Source: Streptomyces sp. ISL-87
Lineage (GTDB): Bacteria > Actinomycetota > Actinomycetes > Streptomycetales > Streptomycetaceae
Direction of reading: 5' to 3'
Assembly (NCBI RefSeq): GCF_018614095.1
Contig: NZ_JAGGOY010000012.1
Span: forward strand, 1-64,000
DNA: 64,000 nucleotides
The position numbers and the translations under genes were made by a program. Shown piece after piece: positions 26,040-34,279 of the stretch (its first letter is position 1; each line of letters opens with the position of its first letter). Under the pieces are notes generated by a model. That model worked only from the letters and a program-made list of their open reading frames with translations, searched no databases and was not told where the DNA came from.

Positions 26040-26045
26040 TACGAT
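26040..26045 (+). promoter_or_regulatory. -10 box of predicted leaderless GNAT promoter
   Basis: TACGAT lies exactly 6 nt before ATG 26052, the same sequence and spacing as at pmt. There is no Shine-Dalgarno. Confidence 0.5.
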
Positions 26046-26051
26046 GTTCGA

Positions 26052-26543
26052 ATGTCTGACGGGATCCAGCTCTGCACCGTGCCGTACGACCACCCGGACG
26101 CGGTCAAGCTCAATGACCAGGTCCAGATCGAATACCAGGAGCGCTACCAGGGCGAGGGCGATCTCACCTATCTCGACCCGGCGATGTTCGCCCCGCCGAA
26201 CGGCCTCTACCTGCTCGCCTACGACGCCTCGGGCACCCCGGTGGCCAGCGGCGGCTGGCGGAGCCAGGACGAGAACGACGAGGGCTACTCGGACGGCGAC
26301 GCCGAGCTGAAGCGCATGTACGTCATCCCGGAGGCCCGCGGCCTGGGCCTGGCCCGCCGCATCCTGGCAGAACTGGAAGCCGACGCCCGCGCGTCAGGCC
26401 GCCTCCGCATGGCCCTCGAAACCGGCGACCAGCAGCCGGAAGCCATAGCCCTCTACCGCTCATCGGGCTACACAGTGGCCCCAAAATTCGGCCACTACCG
26501 CCACTACGACAACAGCCTCTGCATGGCCAAGCCCCTCCACTAG
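26052..26543 (+). CDS. GNAT family N-acetyltransferase
   Basis: A 163-residue acetyltransferase. The acetyl-CoA loop is ARGLGLARRIL (R/Q-x-x-G-x-G/A type), preceded by the beta-4 strand LKRMYVIPE and followed by the LETGDQQPEAIALYRSSGYT segment. The substrate is unknown. It is divergent from xth with a 69-nt gap. The first ATG without a ribosome site is used because a -10 box lies just upstream. Confidence 0.88.
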   Translation: MSDGIQLCTVPYDHPDAVKLNDQVQIEYQERYQGEGDLTYLDPAMFAPPNGLYLLAYDASGTPVASGGWRSQDENDEGYSDGDAELKRMYVIPEARGLGLARRILAELEADARASGRLRMALETGDQQPEAIALYRSSGYTVAPKFGHYRHYDNSLCMAKPLH

Positions 26544-26550
26544 CCCCAAC

Positions 26551-26895
26551 CGCCCCGCCGCCGCTTGAGGCGCGGGGCCGGGGGCGGAGCCCCAGGCAGC
26601 CCCTCCGACGCCGGAGGCGCGGAGTCCGGGGCCCAGCCCCAGAAACCCTCCAGCCCCACCGGCGCCTGAAGCGCAGAGCCCGGGCCAGAACCCCAGGAAC
26701 CCTCCAGCCCCCGGCGCCTGAAGCGCAGAGCCCGGGGCGGAGCCCGCGGATCCCTCCAGCCCCGCCGACGCTTGAGACGCGGAATCCGGGGCGGAGCAAC
26801 CCACCGGCGCCCGAGACGCAGAACCCAGGCCGGAGCCCCAGGAACCCTTCAGCCCCGCCGGCGTTTGAGGCGCGGGGTCCGGGCGGAGCCCGGGG
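26551..26895. repeat. Cluster of about seven degenerate copies of a Streptomyces intergenic repeat
   Basis: Units of about 45-50 bp follow the pattern CCGGCGTTTGAGGCGCGGG-GTCCGGGGCGGAGCCCC. Copies start near 26551, 26606, 26659, 26711, 26762, 26807 and 26856. Each can fold into a short GC-rich stem. Substitutions such as CTTGAG, CCTGAAG and CTTGAGAC show decay. This fills the 423-nt gap between the GNAT and CoA-transferase genes, which holds no gene. The last 70 nt (to 26966) look featureless. Confidence 0.8.
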
Positions 26896-26966
26896 AAACG
26901 GAGAAAGGGCGGGGCGGGGAGAAAGCCCGCGCAGCGGCCCAGCGGCCCCAGCGGCCCGGTGGAGCA

Positions 26967-28328
26967 TCACCGCCAGACCGGCCGATCCGACCCCCACCGA
27001 GACGGCCCCCGCCCCCACCCCCCAAACGGCACCGGCGCCCCCGCATACCGCAGCACCCCATACCCCGAGGAAACCTCCCGCAGCCACGGCTCAGCCGCAT
27101 ACCCCGCCTCACCCGGACCCGCCGGACCCGCCGGCCCCGCCGGAACATCCCGAACCAGCCAAGACGCCGTCCCCGCCAGGGAAAACCGCAACCCCCGCCC
27201 ACCCCCCTCGGCCAGCGCCCGCAAAACCCCCGCCGCCACCAGATACCCCGTCCCGTGATCCAACGCCTGCGCAGGCAACACCCCAGGCACCCCCGGCCGC
27301 CCCCCACCACCGCCCCCGCACACCGCCGCGATCCCATATCCCGCCTGCACCAGCGAGTCGAACCCGCGCCGCCCCGCCCACGGCCCCCACCCCCGCCACC
27401 CCCACGCACACAGCTCCGCCACCACCAGCCCCGGCCGCCCCGCCAACAGCTCGCGCGCCCCCAGCCCGTAGCGCTCCAACGCCCCCGGCCGGTACCCGCT
27501 CACCACCACATCCGCCCCGTCAAGCAGGCCCTCGAGCACGGCCCGGTCCCCCGCGTCCGCCAGGTCCAGCACCGCCGACCGCTTCCCGAACCCCGTATCC
27601 GCATGCGCGTCATCCGACTCCGGCAGCCCCGGCGAGTCGATCCGCAGCACGTCCGCCCCGAGCAGCCCCAGCGTCCGCGTCGCGACCGGCCCGGCGATGA
27701 CCCGGGTCAGGTCCAGCACCCGTACCCCCGCCGCAGGCAGCGGCAGCGCCGCCGCCCCCAGCACCCGCCCCTGCCCACCGGACTCCCATACCTCCACCAG
27801 CGGCTGCCGCTCCCCGTACCCCTCCGCCACGGCGACGGCAAGCCCGCCCTCCCCGTACACCAGCTCCTGCACCTCAACAGCGCCCCGCCGCGCCACCGCC
27901 TCCCGCAACCCCTCCGGGGTACCGGCACCGGCCCCCAACGCCCGTACCAGCGCTTCCCGGTGATGCGGATAGTTCGCGTGCGTCCGGACCCAGCCGTCCG
28001 CCGCCTCCCAGAACCCCGACAGCGGCGCGAACGTGACCGGCTCCCGCCCCTCCACCCGCAGATGCCGCTCGCTGACGAACGCCGTCGCCACCGCGCCCTC
28101 GTCGACCACCAGTGGAGCCACATCGTCCACCCCACCGCCGCCCCGCACCGCGGCCAGCTCCGCCGCGGCGAGCGAGCACACCCCAACCGTGGCCCGCGCC
28201 AACTCCCGTACAGGCAGCGGACCTTCCCCCAGGTCACTGCCTCCGCGGTACGCCACCCGCCCCACCAGCTCGCCCGCCCCACCGAGCGCGGCCCACGCCT
28301 GCGATGTCCCACCGTCATGAGTAGTCAC
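26967..28328 (-). CDS. CaiB/BaiF (family III) CoA transferase
   Basis: A 453-residue family III CoA transferase, which swaps CoA between carboxylic acids. The diagnostic segments are in the C-terminal half: VRVLDLTRVIAGPVATRTLGLLGADVLRIDSPG, KRSAVLDL, DGADVVVSGYRPGALERYGL and SLVQAGYGIA. The N-terminal about 190 residues are a poorly conserved related lobe, and the nucleophile Asp cannot be placed by eye. The GTG start at 28328 has only a weak ribosome site. A Gly run (CGGGGGGGR) and a PAGPAGPAGP stretch lie near the C-terminus. No pathway partners are adjacent. Confidence 0.85.
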   Translation of the reverse strand: MTTHDGGTSQAWAALGGAGELVGRVAYRGGSDLGEGPLPVRELARATVGVCSLAAAELAAVRGGGGVDDVAPLVVDEGAVATAFVSERHLRVEGREPVTFAPLSGFWEAADGWVRTHANYPHHREALVRALGAGAGTPEGLREAVARRGAVEVQELVYGEGGLAVAVAEGYGERQPLVEVWESGGQGRVLGAAALPLPAAGVRVLDLTRVIAGPVATRTLGLLGADVLRIDSPGLPESDDAHADTGFGKRSAVLDLADAGDRAVLEGLLDGADVVVSGYRPGALERYGLGARELLAGRPGLVVAELCAWGWRGWGPWAGRRGFDSLVQAGYGIAAVCGGGGGGRPGVPGVLPAQALDHGTGYLVAAGVLRALAEGGGRGLRFSLAGTASWLVRDVPAGPAGPAGPGEAGYAAEPWLREVSSGYGVLRYAGAPVPFGGWGRGPSRWGSDRPVWR

Positions 28329-28654
28329 GTCGACATTCTCAACGAAAGAACCGGGGACCCAGCCGTACAAGTTGTCGCGGTCGGTCCGGGCCCGAGCCCG
28401 ATGTCCATTCCTTCGCCCTCGACCTGGTCGACACCGCGCGCCGCGGACTACGACCCGGTGCCCGCCCCGCGGGATGTCACATGACCACGGGCCGCAGCCA
28501 CCGAGCCGCGCCACGTGCTCCTGAGGGCCAGTAGGAGGTCCGTTTCGCTGACGCGGCCTCGGCCATGGCTGGGAGCACCTCACCCAGCAGGCTCTCGAGA
28601 ACACCCCCCGCGCCTGGGCCACTGGCGTGGACCGCACGCGTCGTCACCTTGACA
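28329..28654. other. Interval without a recognisable gene
   Basis: 326 nt separate the CoA-transferase start from the end of the unknown gene at 28655. A minus frame of 76 codons (28477-28707) overlaps that gene by 53 nt. It shows no family match and only a GGTG-like ribosome site. I see no clear RNA element. Confidence 0.45.
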
Positions 28655-29542
28655 TCAGGCCTGTTCCCAAGGCGCGGGATCCGGACGGCGAAGCCACCAC
28701 CAACCATCCGGGTCCTGTTCGGCTGACGCGCCCGTCAATTCCCCACGGAGACCGCCTGCGACGTCTTCCGTTGTCGCTACCGCAAAGCGCCTGTCCAATT
28801 GTTCCAGAGCCGCATTCAGCAGCGCGGTCACTTCACGAGGCAGGCAGGTGCCGATTTCCGCAAGGTCGTCGCGGGCTTCCAGCCGCTCTCGATAGAGGTC
28901 GGCCGGATACCAACCCGACGGTGCCCAGCCAGACTCCATCTGCCTGATGACCCTCTCCCACACCACCAAGTTGACCTTCGCGGACCAGATAGAGCTACCG
29001 CTGTCATCGTCAGCGGCCTGTCGCACCTTCTCAACTGACGCTGCGAAGGCTTGGGCAATGGGAGTGTCCGGCCGTTGCTCCCGTACGATCTCGGCGAATC
29101 GCGTCACCGTTGCCCGCGGGAGCTGAGCAACCGGCGCCTCGACGGCGGTAACCGTGTAGAGCGGTCGCTCATCGTCGGAGAGTTCGAGCCGGGCGCGGGT
29201 GAGGAGGCCCTCCTGCGTTACCGCCCAGTAGGCGCTGGGAGGCGCTTCCGAAGCGGGAAAGAGGACGGTCGTCGTCGCGGCCTTCGCGAACCTCGCTGCA
29301 ACGTCGCGCTCAAGCGGCTGATCAGCAACTTCCTCCTGGGCATAGATGTCGAGCGACCAGGCCAAGTCGCCGTGAATCGCTCTGTGTTCGCACGAGACAA
29401 GTGCGTCCCAATTCCGGAGGTCGGGGTCACCGTCAGGATCGGCCACATCCACATCACCCACCGCGACGCCGAGACATCCGGCGAGTGCCACAGCCATGCT
29501 CTCGGGTCGAATGGGGTCGACGGTAAGGATGCTGTAGATCAC
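28655..29542 (-). CDS. Hypothetical protein beside tRNA-Ala, possibly acquired
   Basis: A 295-residue soluble protein starting at GTG 29542. The N-terminal 60 residues hold a short hydrophobic stretch and an acidic DVDVADPDGDPD loop. The middle contains LYTVTAVEAPVAQLPRATVTRFAEI, and the C-terminus is Trp-rich (GWWWLRRPDPAPW). I do not recognise the family. Base composition and codon choice are visibly less GC-extreme than the flanking core genes. It lies next to a tRNA gene, a common integration site, so horizontal origin is plausible. No integrase is present. Confidence 0.6.
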   Translation of the reverse strand: MIYSILTVDPIRPESMAVALAGCLGVAVGDVDVADPDGDPDLRNWDALVSCEHRAIHGDLAWSLDIYAQEEVADQPLERDVAARFAKAATTTVLFPASEAPPSAYWAVTQEGLLTRARLELSDDERPLYTVTAVEAPVAQLPRATVTRFAEIVREQRPDTPIAQAFAASVEKVRQAADDDSGSSIWSAKVNLVVWERVIRQMESGWAPSGWYPADLYRERLEARDDLAEIGTCLPREVTALLNAALEQLDRRFAVATTEDVAGGLRGELTGASAEQDPDGWWWLRRPDPAPWEQA

Positions 29543-29687
29543 TGATACGTCCCGTTGTAGATGGCGGCCCGCGCGAACACCTGACACCCCAGCACCAGCG
29601 CAGCCCCGGCGCCACTCCGACACCAGACCACCGCCCGAGGCCCCGCCCACGTTCGGGCACCACCTCGAGCACGTCCCCACAAACGCC

Positions 29688-29723
29688 GAGATCCCGCCCA
29701 GCCTTTCGGCTGAACGGGATCTC
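29688..29723. terminator. Compound hairpin downstream of tRNA-Ala
   Basis: Outer arms GAGATCCCG/CGGGATCTC enclose inner arms CAGCC/GGCTG with a TTTC loop. It lies about 40 nt beyond the tRNA 3' end and is a likely terminator. Confidence 0.65.
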
Positions 29724-29730
29724 GTGACGA

Positions 29731-29751
29731 TTCCCGAGAGCTACTCGGGAA
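29731..29751. terminator. Second hairpin immediately after tRNA-Ala
   Basis: TTCCCGAG-AGCTA-CTCGGGAA is a perfect 8-bp stem 10 nt from the tRNA 3' end. It probably acts with the next hairpin in ending or processing the tRNA transcript. Confidence 0.55.
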
Positions 29752-29761
29752 CTGTCGTCTG

Positions 29762-29835
29762 TGGACCTGTGGGGATTTGAACCCCAGACCCCCTCGATGC
29801 GAACGAGGTGCGCTACCAGACTGCGCCACAGGCCC
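29762..29835 (-). tRNA. tRNA-Ala (anticodon CGC)
   Basis: The 74-nt cloverleaf has acceptor arms GGGCCTG/CAGGTCC (one G-U), an A discriminator, a D-arm, an anticodon arm CCTCG-TTCGCAT-CGAGG with CGC at the centre, and a T-arm with GGTTCAAATCC. CCA is not encoded, as is usual in Streptomyces. Confidence 0.95.
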
Positions 29836-29912
29836 TTGCGACGTGTGAAACATTAGCATCCCCGCGCGGGTGCTCCAAAACCGGTATCGGGAGCGTCCGC
29901 GCAGGTCACCGA

Positions 29913-30950
29913 TCACTCGTTCGCGGCGCGCGGGCGGCCCTCGCCCTCGTACTGATCGAACAGCGGGGTGCGGCCCCGGTCGCGGCCGCGTGGGCGGGGC
30001 GGGGTCGGCTGCTTGGAGTCCGGCTTCGCGGCCGGGGCGGGGACGTGCGGCTGGGCGCGCAGCCTCGGCTCCGTCGGCTCGGCGGTGCTGGAGCGGGCCG
30101 AGCTCCAGCCGTCCGGGGCCGCGGGGCCGGTGGCGCGCGGGGCGACCGGCGCCGTCACGTACGTCGGCAGCGGGACCGGGACGGGCTCCCAGCTGTCACC
30201 GCGGGCCGGGCCCCGGTCGCGTTCGCGCTGCTGGTCCACCCACTCGGCGTGGTCGGTCTGCTCCACCAGGGCGCGCCGTCCCGCCTCCTGCGGGGAGACC
30301 GGTGGCGCGGGGTCCGGTTCGCCGCCCTCGACGGCCTCGGGCTCGCGGCGGCGCGGCCGGTTCTCCCTCAGCTGGCGCGCGGCGGCCTCGGCGCGGCGCC
30401 GGTCCATCGTGAACTCGTACCGCCGCCGCTCCTGGACCCGCAGGTGGACGATGTACGTGCTGAGGAGGAGAGCCGGGAGGGCCGGGGCCCACAGGAACCG
30501 CAGCCCGCCGACGGCCGCGACGACGGCGCCGAGCGTGAAGACCAGGAAGAGCAGCGCGGTGGTGCGCCGGCGGCGCGCGAGCGCCTGGAGGCGCTGTTCG
30601 CGCCGGGCGCGCTCCGCCCGGTCCACCCGATCGGCCGCGGCCGATCTGGGTTCCGCCCGGGTCGGGGGCACGACAACGGCCCGGGCGTCGGCGTCCACGG
30701 AATTCACCGTTTCCGTCGCGGCGTCCGGGTCCGCTTGGGCTTGGGGCTCCGCCTCGTCACCGCGCTCACGCAGCCCCTTGGCGTAACGGCGCTCCATCCC
30801 CGCCCGGCCGGACAGCAGCCGAATGGCGGTGGAGAAGCGTTCCGTCGGACGGGCTTCGTTCAGCTCGTCCTGCCTCCGGAGCCACATGGGCACCAAGTAG
30901 GCGGCCCAGGCCCCGACAATGACTGCGTAGATGAGGCCGCTGCTGCTCAC
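29913..30950 (-). CDS. glpR: GlpR/SepX-type membrane protein of the divisome
   Basis: A 345-residue membrane protein. One N-terminal helix (LIYAVIVGAWAAYLVPMWL) leads into a cytoplasmic stretch, then two adjacent helices at about residues 128-165 (TALLFLVFTLGAVVAAV and FLWAPALPALLLSTYIV). A long Pro/Arg-rich disordered tail follows. This layout and the first helix followed by RRQDELNEARPTERF match the actinobacterial GlpR family, called SepX in Streptomyces, the membrane receptor for the gephyrin-like protein Glp. A glp gene lies 2 kb upstream in the same run of genes. GlpR/SepX proteins are needed for normal septation. The GTG start has no ribosome site but a -10 box 7 nt upstream. Confidence 0.82.
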   Translation of the reverse strand: MSSSGLIYAVIVGAWAAYLVPMWLRRQDELNEARPTERFSTAIRLLSGRAGMERRYAKGLRERGDEAEPQAQADPDAATETVNSVDADARAVVVPPTRAEPRSAAADRVDRAERARREQRLQALARRRRTTALLFLVFTLGAVVAAVGGLRFLWAPALPALLLSTYIVHLRVQERRRYEFTMDRRRAEAAARQLRENRPRRREPEAVEGGEPDPAPPVSPQEAGRRALVEQTDHAEWVDQQRERDRGPARGDSWEPVPVPLPTYVTAPVAPRATGPAAPDGWSSARSSTAEPTEPRLRAQPHVPAPAAKPDSKQPTPPRPRGRDRGRTPLFDQYEGEGRPRAANE

Positions 30951-30957
30951 ACCTCAC

Positions 30958-30963
30958 ACCGTA
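30958..30963 (-). promoter_or_regulatory. -10 box of predicted leaderless glpR promoter
   Basis: TACGGT on the minus strand lies 7 nt before the GTG at 30950. glpR may thus be expressed apart from the upstream genes. Confidence 0.4.
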
Positions 30964-31096
30964 GAGGGGCGCGGCCGAGCGGATCCGCCAATTGAGCCGG
31001 TGTGTCGCACGAACTGGCTGATATCACGGACTTTTTTTGTGATTCTTCGGATCAGGTTATGGACGAATCCGTTTGGAATTCGAACGCTTTATCGAT

Positions 31097-31690
31097 TCAC
31101 CGCGGATTGGCACGCTTCCACCGGCTCAGCAGGCCCTCCGGGGCCTCCTCCGCCGTGAGCGCGAACACGAGGTGGTCCCGCCAGGCTCCGTCGATGTGCA
31201 GGTAGCGCGGCCGCATGCCCTCCTCGCGGAAGCCGAGCTTCTCCACCACGCGCCGGCTCGGGGTGTTCTCCGGACGGATGCAGACCTCGATGCGGTGCAG
31301 CCCCACCTTCGCGAAGCAGTGGTCCACGGCGAGCGCGACGGCCGTCGGCATCACGCCCCGCCCCGCCACGTCGCGGTCCACCCAGTACCCGACATGGCCC
31401 GCGCACATCGAGCCCCAGGTGATCCCGGCGACCGTCAGCTGGCCGACCAGCCGGCCCTGGTACTCGATGACGAACGGCAGCATCCGCCCCGCGTTGGCCT
31501 CCGCCCGCAGATGGCGCACCATCTGGCGGTACGTCGGCCGCTGGATCACCGGTCCCCACGGCGCGGGCGGCGGAATCGTGGCCTCCCACGGCCGCAGCCA
31601 GTCGCGGTTGCGCCGGTTGACCTCGCGCCAGGCACGCTGGTCGCGCAGTTTTATCGGCCGGAGCGTGACATCCCCGTCGGTCAGTACCAC
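31097..31690 (-). CDS. RimJ-like GNAT acetyltransferase
   Basis: A GNAT of the RimJ/RimL type (protein N-alpha acetylation). Visible are VTLRPIKLRDQRAWREV, the VGYWVDRDVAGRGVMPTA acetyl-CoA loop, RIEVCIRPENTPSRRVVEKLGF and a C-terminal DHLVFALT. The coordinates use the GTG at 31690 (197 residues), which lacks a ribosome site. A CTG at 31711 overlaps the mog stop (CTGA), has GGGAG 6 nt upstream and adds LNGPSWP in frame, so it may be the true start. It is placed between mog and glpR. Confidence 0.88.
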   Translation of the reverse strand: MVLTDGDVTLRPIKLRDQRAWREVNRRNRDWLRPWEATIPPPAPWGPVIQRPTYRQMVRHLRAEANAGRMLPFVIEYQGRLVGQLTVAGITWGSMCAGHVGYWVDRDVAGRGVMPTAVALAVDHCFAKVGLHRIEVCIRPENTPSRRVVEKLGFREEGMRPRYLHIDGAWRDHLVFALTAEEAPEGLLSRWKRANPR

Positions 31691-31707
31691 CGGCCAGGAG
31701 GGGCCGT

Positions 31708-32370
31708 TCAGCTCGCGCTCCCGGTGGGCTCCGACGACGGTCTCGGGTGGTCGCCGCCCCGGATCTGGTCCACGGCGTGCGGCAGGATGCGGCCCAGCAC
31801 GGCGAGGCCGTCGCGGACACCGCCCGTGGAACCCGGGAGGTTCACGATCAGGGTGTGGCCCGCCACGCCCGCCAGGCCCCGGGCCAGCGCCGCGGTCGGC
31901 ACCTTGGCCAGGCCCTCGGCGCGGATGGCCTGCGGGATGCCCGGGATCTCATAGTCCAGCACCCGCGCGGTGGCGTCCGGGGTGCGGTCGGTCGGCGAGA
32001 TGCCGGTGCCGCCGGTGGTGATGATGACGTCGTACCCGGCGGCCACGCCCTCGCGCAGCGCCTGCTCGACGGGGTCGCCGTCCGGGACGACGCGCGGGCC
32101 GTCCACCTCGAAGCCGAGCTTCTCGAGCGCCTCGGCCAGCAGCGGCCCGCCCTTGTCGGCGTACACGCCCTGCGAGGCCCGGTTGGAGGCGGTGACGACC
32201 AGAGCCCGCAGCAGCGGAGCCCCGGCGGCAGGCGGCTGCGCCGGCCAGGCCTCGCCCGCGGCGGGACCGTGGCCGACGGGCTCGTGGCCGGCGGACCCGT
32301 GTCCGACGGGCCTGTGGCCAGCCGGCCCGTGGCTGTGGCTGTGGGCCTCGCCGCCGCGCGGGGCGTTCAC
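31708..32370 (-). CDS. mog: MogA/MoaB-type molybdopterin adenylyltransferase with His-rich head
   Basis: The enzyme adenylylates molybdopterin before metal insertion. The 220-residue product has an MPT-binding core from about residue 55: ALVVTASNRASQGVYADKGGP, the TTGGTGISPTDRTPDAT signature and NLPGSTGGVRDGLAVL. The first 45 residues are a His/Gly/Pro-rich extension with HSHSHG and repeated GHxPVGHG units, unusual for the family and suited to binding metal. The GTG start overlaps the moaC stop by 4 nt. Confidence 0.92.
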   Translation of the reverse strand: MNAPRGGEAHSHSHGPAGHRPVGHGSAGHEPVGHGPAAGEAWPAQPPAAGAPLLRALVVTASNRASQGVYADKGGPLLAEALEKLGFEVDGPRVVPDGDPVEQALREGVAAGYDVIITTGGTGISPTDRTPDATARVLDYEIPGIPQAIRAEGLAKVPTAALARGLAGVAGHTLIVNLPGSTGGVRDGLAVLGRILPHAVDQIRGGDHPRPSSEPTGSAS

Positions 32371-32846
32371 GCGCGGGTCCAGTCGCCGGACTTGCCGCCG
32401 GTCTTCTCCTCCACCCGGACGTCCGTGATGACGGCGCCCTTGTCGACGGCCTTGACCATGTCGATCACGGTGAGCCCGGCGACCGCGACGGCGGTCAGCG
32501 CCTCCATCTCGACGCCCGTGCGGTCGGTCGTCTTGACGGTGGCCAGGATCTCGACCGCGTCGTCGGCCACCGTCAGGTCGACCTTCACGCCGGACACGGC
32601 CAGCGGGTGGCAGAGCGGGATCAGGTCGGGGGTCTTCTTCGCCCCCATGATCCCGGCGATCCGCGCGGTGGCGAGGGCATCGCCCTTCGGCACGCCCTCG
32701 CCCCGCAGCAGCTCGATCACCCGGGGGGAGACGAGGACGCGCCCGCTGGCTCGCGCCGTCCGGGTGGTGACGTCCTTCTCCGAGACGTCGACCATCCGGG
32801 CCGCGCCGGCCTCGTCGATGTGCGTCAGCCTGCTGTGCGTGCTCAT
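32367..32846 (-). CDS. moaC: Cyclic pyranopterin monophosphate synthase MoaC
   Basis: MoaC forms cyclic pyranopterin monophosphate, the first stable intermediate of molybdenum-cofactor synthesis. The 159-residue product has family motifs HIDEAGAARMVDVSEK, GAKKTPDLIPLCHPL, VEMEALTAVAVAGLTVIDM and the C-terminal GGKSGDW. The ATG at 32846 gives standard length. A longer frame to 32909 has no support. It lies 73 nt after glp and is coupled to mog. No moaA, moaD or moaE occurs in the window. Confidence 0.95.
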   Translation of the reverse strand: MSTHSRLTHIDEAGAARMVDVSEKDVTTRTARASGRVLVSPRVIELLRGEGVPKGDALATARIAGIMGAKKTPDLIPLCHPLAVSGVKVDLTVADDAVEILATVKTTDRTGVEMEALTAVAVAGLTVIDMVKAVDKGAVITDVRVEEKTGGKSGDWTRA

Positions 32847-32919
32847 ATGTCGTGCCGCTCCCGCTCCGGGCCCCGCAAGGGCCTGTGTGGTGCAACACGC
32901 TACCCGCACCCGCGGGTAC

Positions 32920-34275
32920 TCAGCCGAGCAGGACCACTTCCAGCTCCGCCCCCGGCTCCACCGAGGTGACGTCCTCCGGTACGACCATGAGCGAGTCGGC
33001 GTGCGCCAGTGCGGCGATCAGGTGCGAACCGGATCCACCGACGGGGCTTACCGTTCCGCTCTCGGCGTCGTACTTACCGCGCAGGAACTGGCGGCGGCCG
33101 GCCGGGGAGCCGATCGCCTTGTCCGCCTTGAGCTCGGCCCGTACGACCGGACGGCTGACGTCGGGCAGGCCCATCAGGGCGCGGATCGCCGGGCGCACGA
33201 ACAGCTCGAAGGAGACGTACGAGGACACCGGGTTGCCGGGCAGCGCCAGCAGCGGGGTGTGGTCGGGGCCGATGGAGCCGAAGCCCTGGGGCTTGCCGGG
33301 CTGCATGGCGAGCTTGCGGAAGTCGACCCCGCCGGCGTCGATGTCCTCGCCGTCCGCGCCCCCGGCGGCGACCGAGGTGAGCGCCTCCTTGACCACGTCG
33401 TAGGCGCCCACGCTGACCCCGCCCGTGGTGACCAGCAGGTCGGCGCGGATCAGCTGGTCCTCGATGGTGGCGCGCAGGGTGTCGGCGTCGTCGGAGACCG
33501 CGCCGACGCGGTACGCGATGGCGCCGGCGTCCCGCGCGGCCGCGGCCAGGGCGAAGCTGTTGGAGTCGTAGATCGTCCCGGGGGTCAGCGCCTCGCCGGG
33601 CTGGACCAGCTCGCTGCCGGTGGACATCACGACCACGCGCGGCCGCGGCCGCACCCGGACGGTGCCGCGCCCGATGGCGGCGAGCAGCGCGATCTGCGGC
33701 GGCCCGAGGATTGTTCCGGCGGCGAGCGCGAGGTCCCCGGCCTGTACATCGCTTCCGCGCGAGCGGACATGCGCCCGTGCCTGCGCCGCGCGGTGCACCC
33801 GTACCTCTCCCGCGGCGCCCTCGGGCGCGGCACTGGCCGGGGTCATCCCCGAGGCGGCGCCGCCTCCCGTACCGCCGTCGGTCCACTCGACCGGTACGAC
33901 GGCCTCGCTCCCGGGCGGCAGCGGGGCGCCGGTCATGATCCGGGCGGCCTGGCCGGGGCCGACGGTGGGCAGGTCGCCACTGCCCGCCGCGACGTCCCCG
34001 ATGACCGTCAGCACCGCCGGGAACTCCTCGCTGGCACCCTGGACGTCGGCCACGCGGACGGCGTACCCGTCCATGGAGCTGTTGTCGAAGGGCGGGAGGG
34101 CGACGGGCACGGTGACGTCCTCGACCAGGACACAGCCCTGGGCGTCCAGCAGCTGGAGCTCGATGGGCTCCAGCGGCCGGACCGCGGCGAGGATGTCCGC
34201 GAGGTGCTCGTCCACCGACCAGAGGCGCTGCTCCCGCTGCGCGCGGCCGGTGTCCTGCGGTGCGGAACTGCTCAA
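32920..34275 (-). CDS. glp: Gephyrin-like molybdotransferase Glp (MoeA family)
   Basis: A 451-residue MoeA/gephyrin-fold protein. Family motifs include PFDNSSMDGYAV, GQAARIMTGAPLPPGSEAVVPVE, VVVMSTGSELV, YDSNSFAL, TTGGVSVGAYDVVKEAL and LALPGNPVSSYVSFELFV. In actinobacteria, MoeA paralogues next to galU and glpR are the Glp group, which bind FtsZ with the membrane receptor GlpR. This is a family-and-context call, and true Moco activity cannot be excluded. The TTG start lies 4 nt after the galU stop. A Gly/Ala-rich insert (GGTGGGAASGMTPASAAPEG) sits near residue 135. Confidence 0.85.
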   Translation of the reverse strand: MSSSAPQDTGRAQREQRLWSVDEHLADILAAVRPLEPIELQLLDAQGCVLVEDVTVPVALPPFDNSSMDGYAVRVADVQGASEEFPAVLTVIGDVAAGSGDLPTVGPGQAARIMTGAPLPPGSEAVVPVEWTDGGTGGGAASGMTPASAAPEGAAGEVRVHRAAQARAHVRSRGSDVQAGDLALAAGTILGPPQIALLAAIGRGTVRVRPRPRVVVMSTGSELVQPGEALTPGTIYDSNSFALAAAARDAGAIAYRVGAVSDDADTLRATIEDQLIRADLLVTTGGVSVGAYDVVKEALTSVAAGGADGEDIDAGGVDFRKLAMQPGKPQGFGSIGPDHTPLLALPGNPVSSYVSFELFVRPAIRALMGLPDVSRPVVRAELKADKAIGSPAGRRQFLRGKYDAESGTVSPVGGSGSHLIAALAHADSLMVVPEDVTSVEPGAELEVVLLG

Positions 34276-34279
34276 GGTG

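Noticed and set aside
26551..26895. CRISPR array
   Set aside because: Units are degenerate, abut without unique spacers of constant length, and no cas genes are present.
32367..34275. Glp as an ordinary MoeA in a complete Moco operon
   Set aside because: Not excluded, but moaA, moaD and moaE are missing. The galU/cyclo-ligase/glpR neighbours are those of the Glp group, so that call was preferred.
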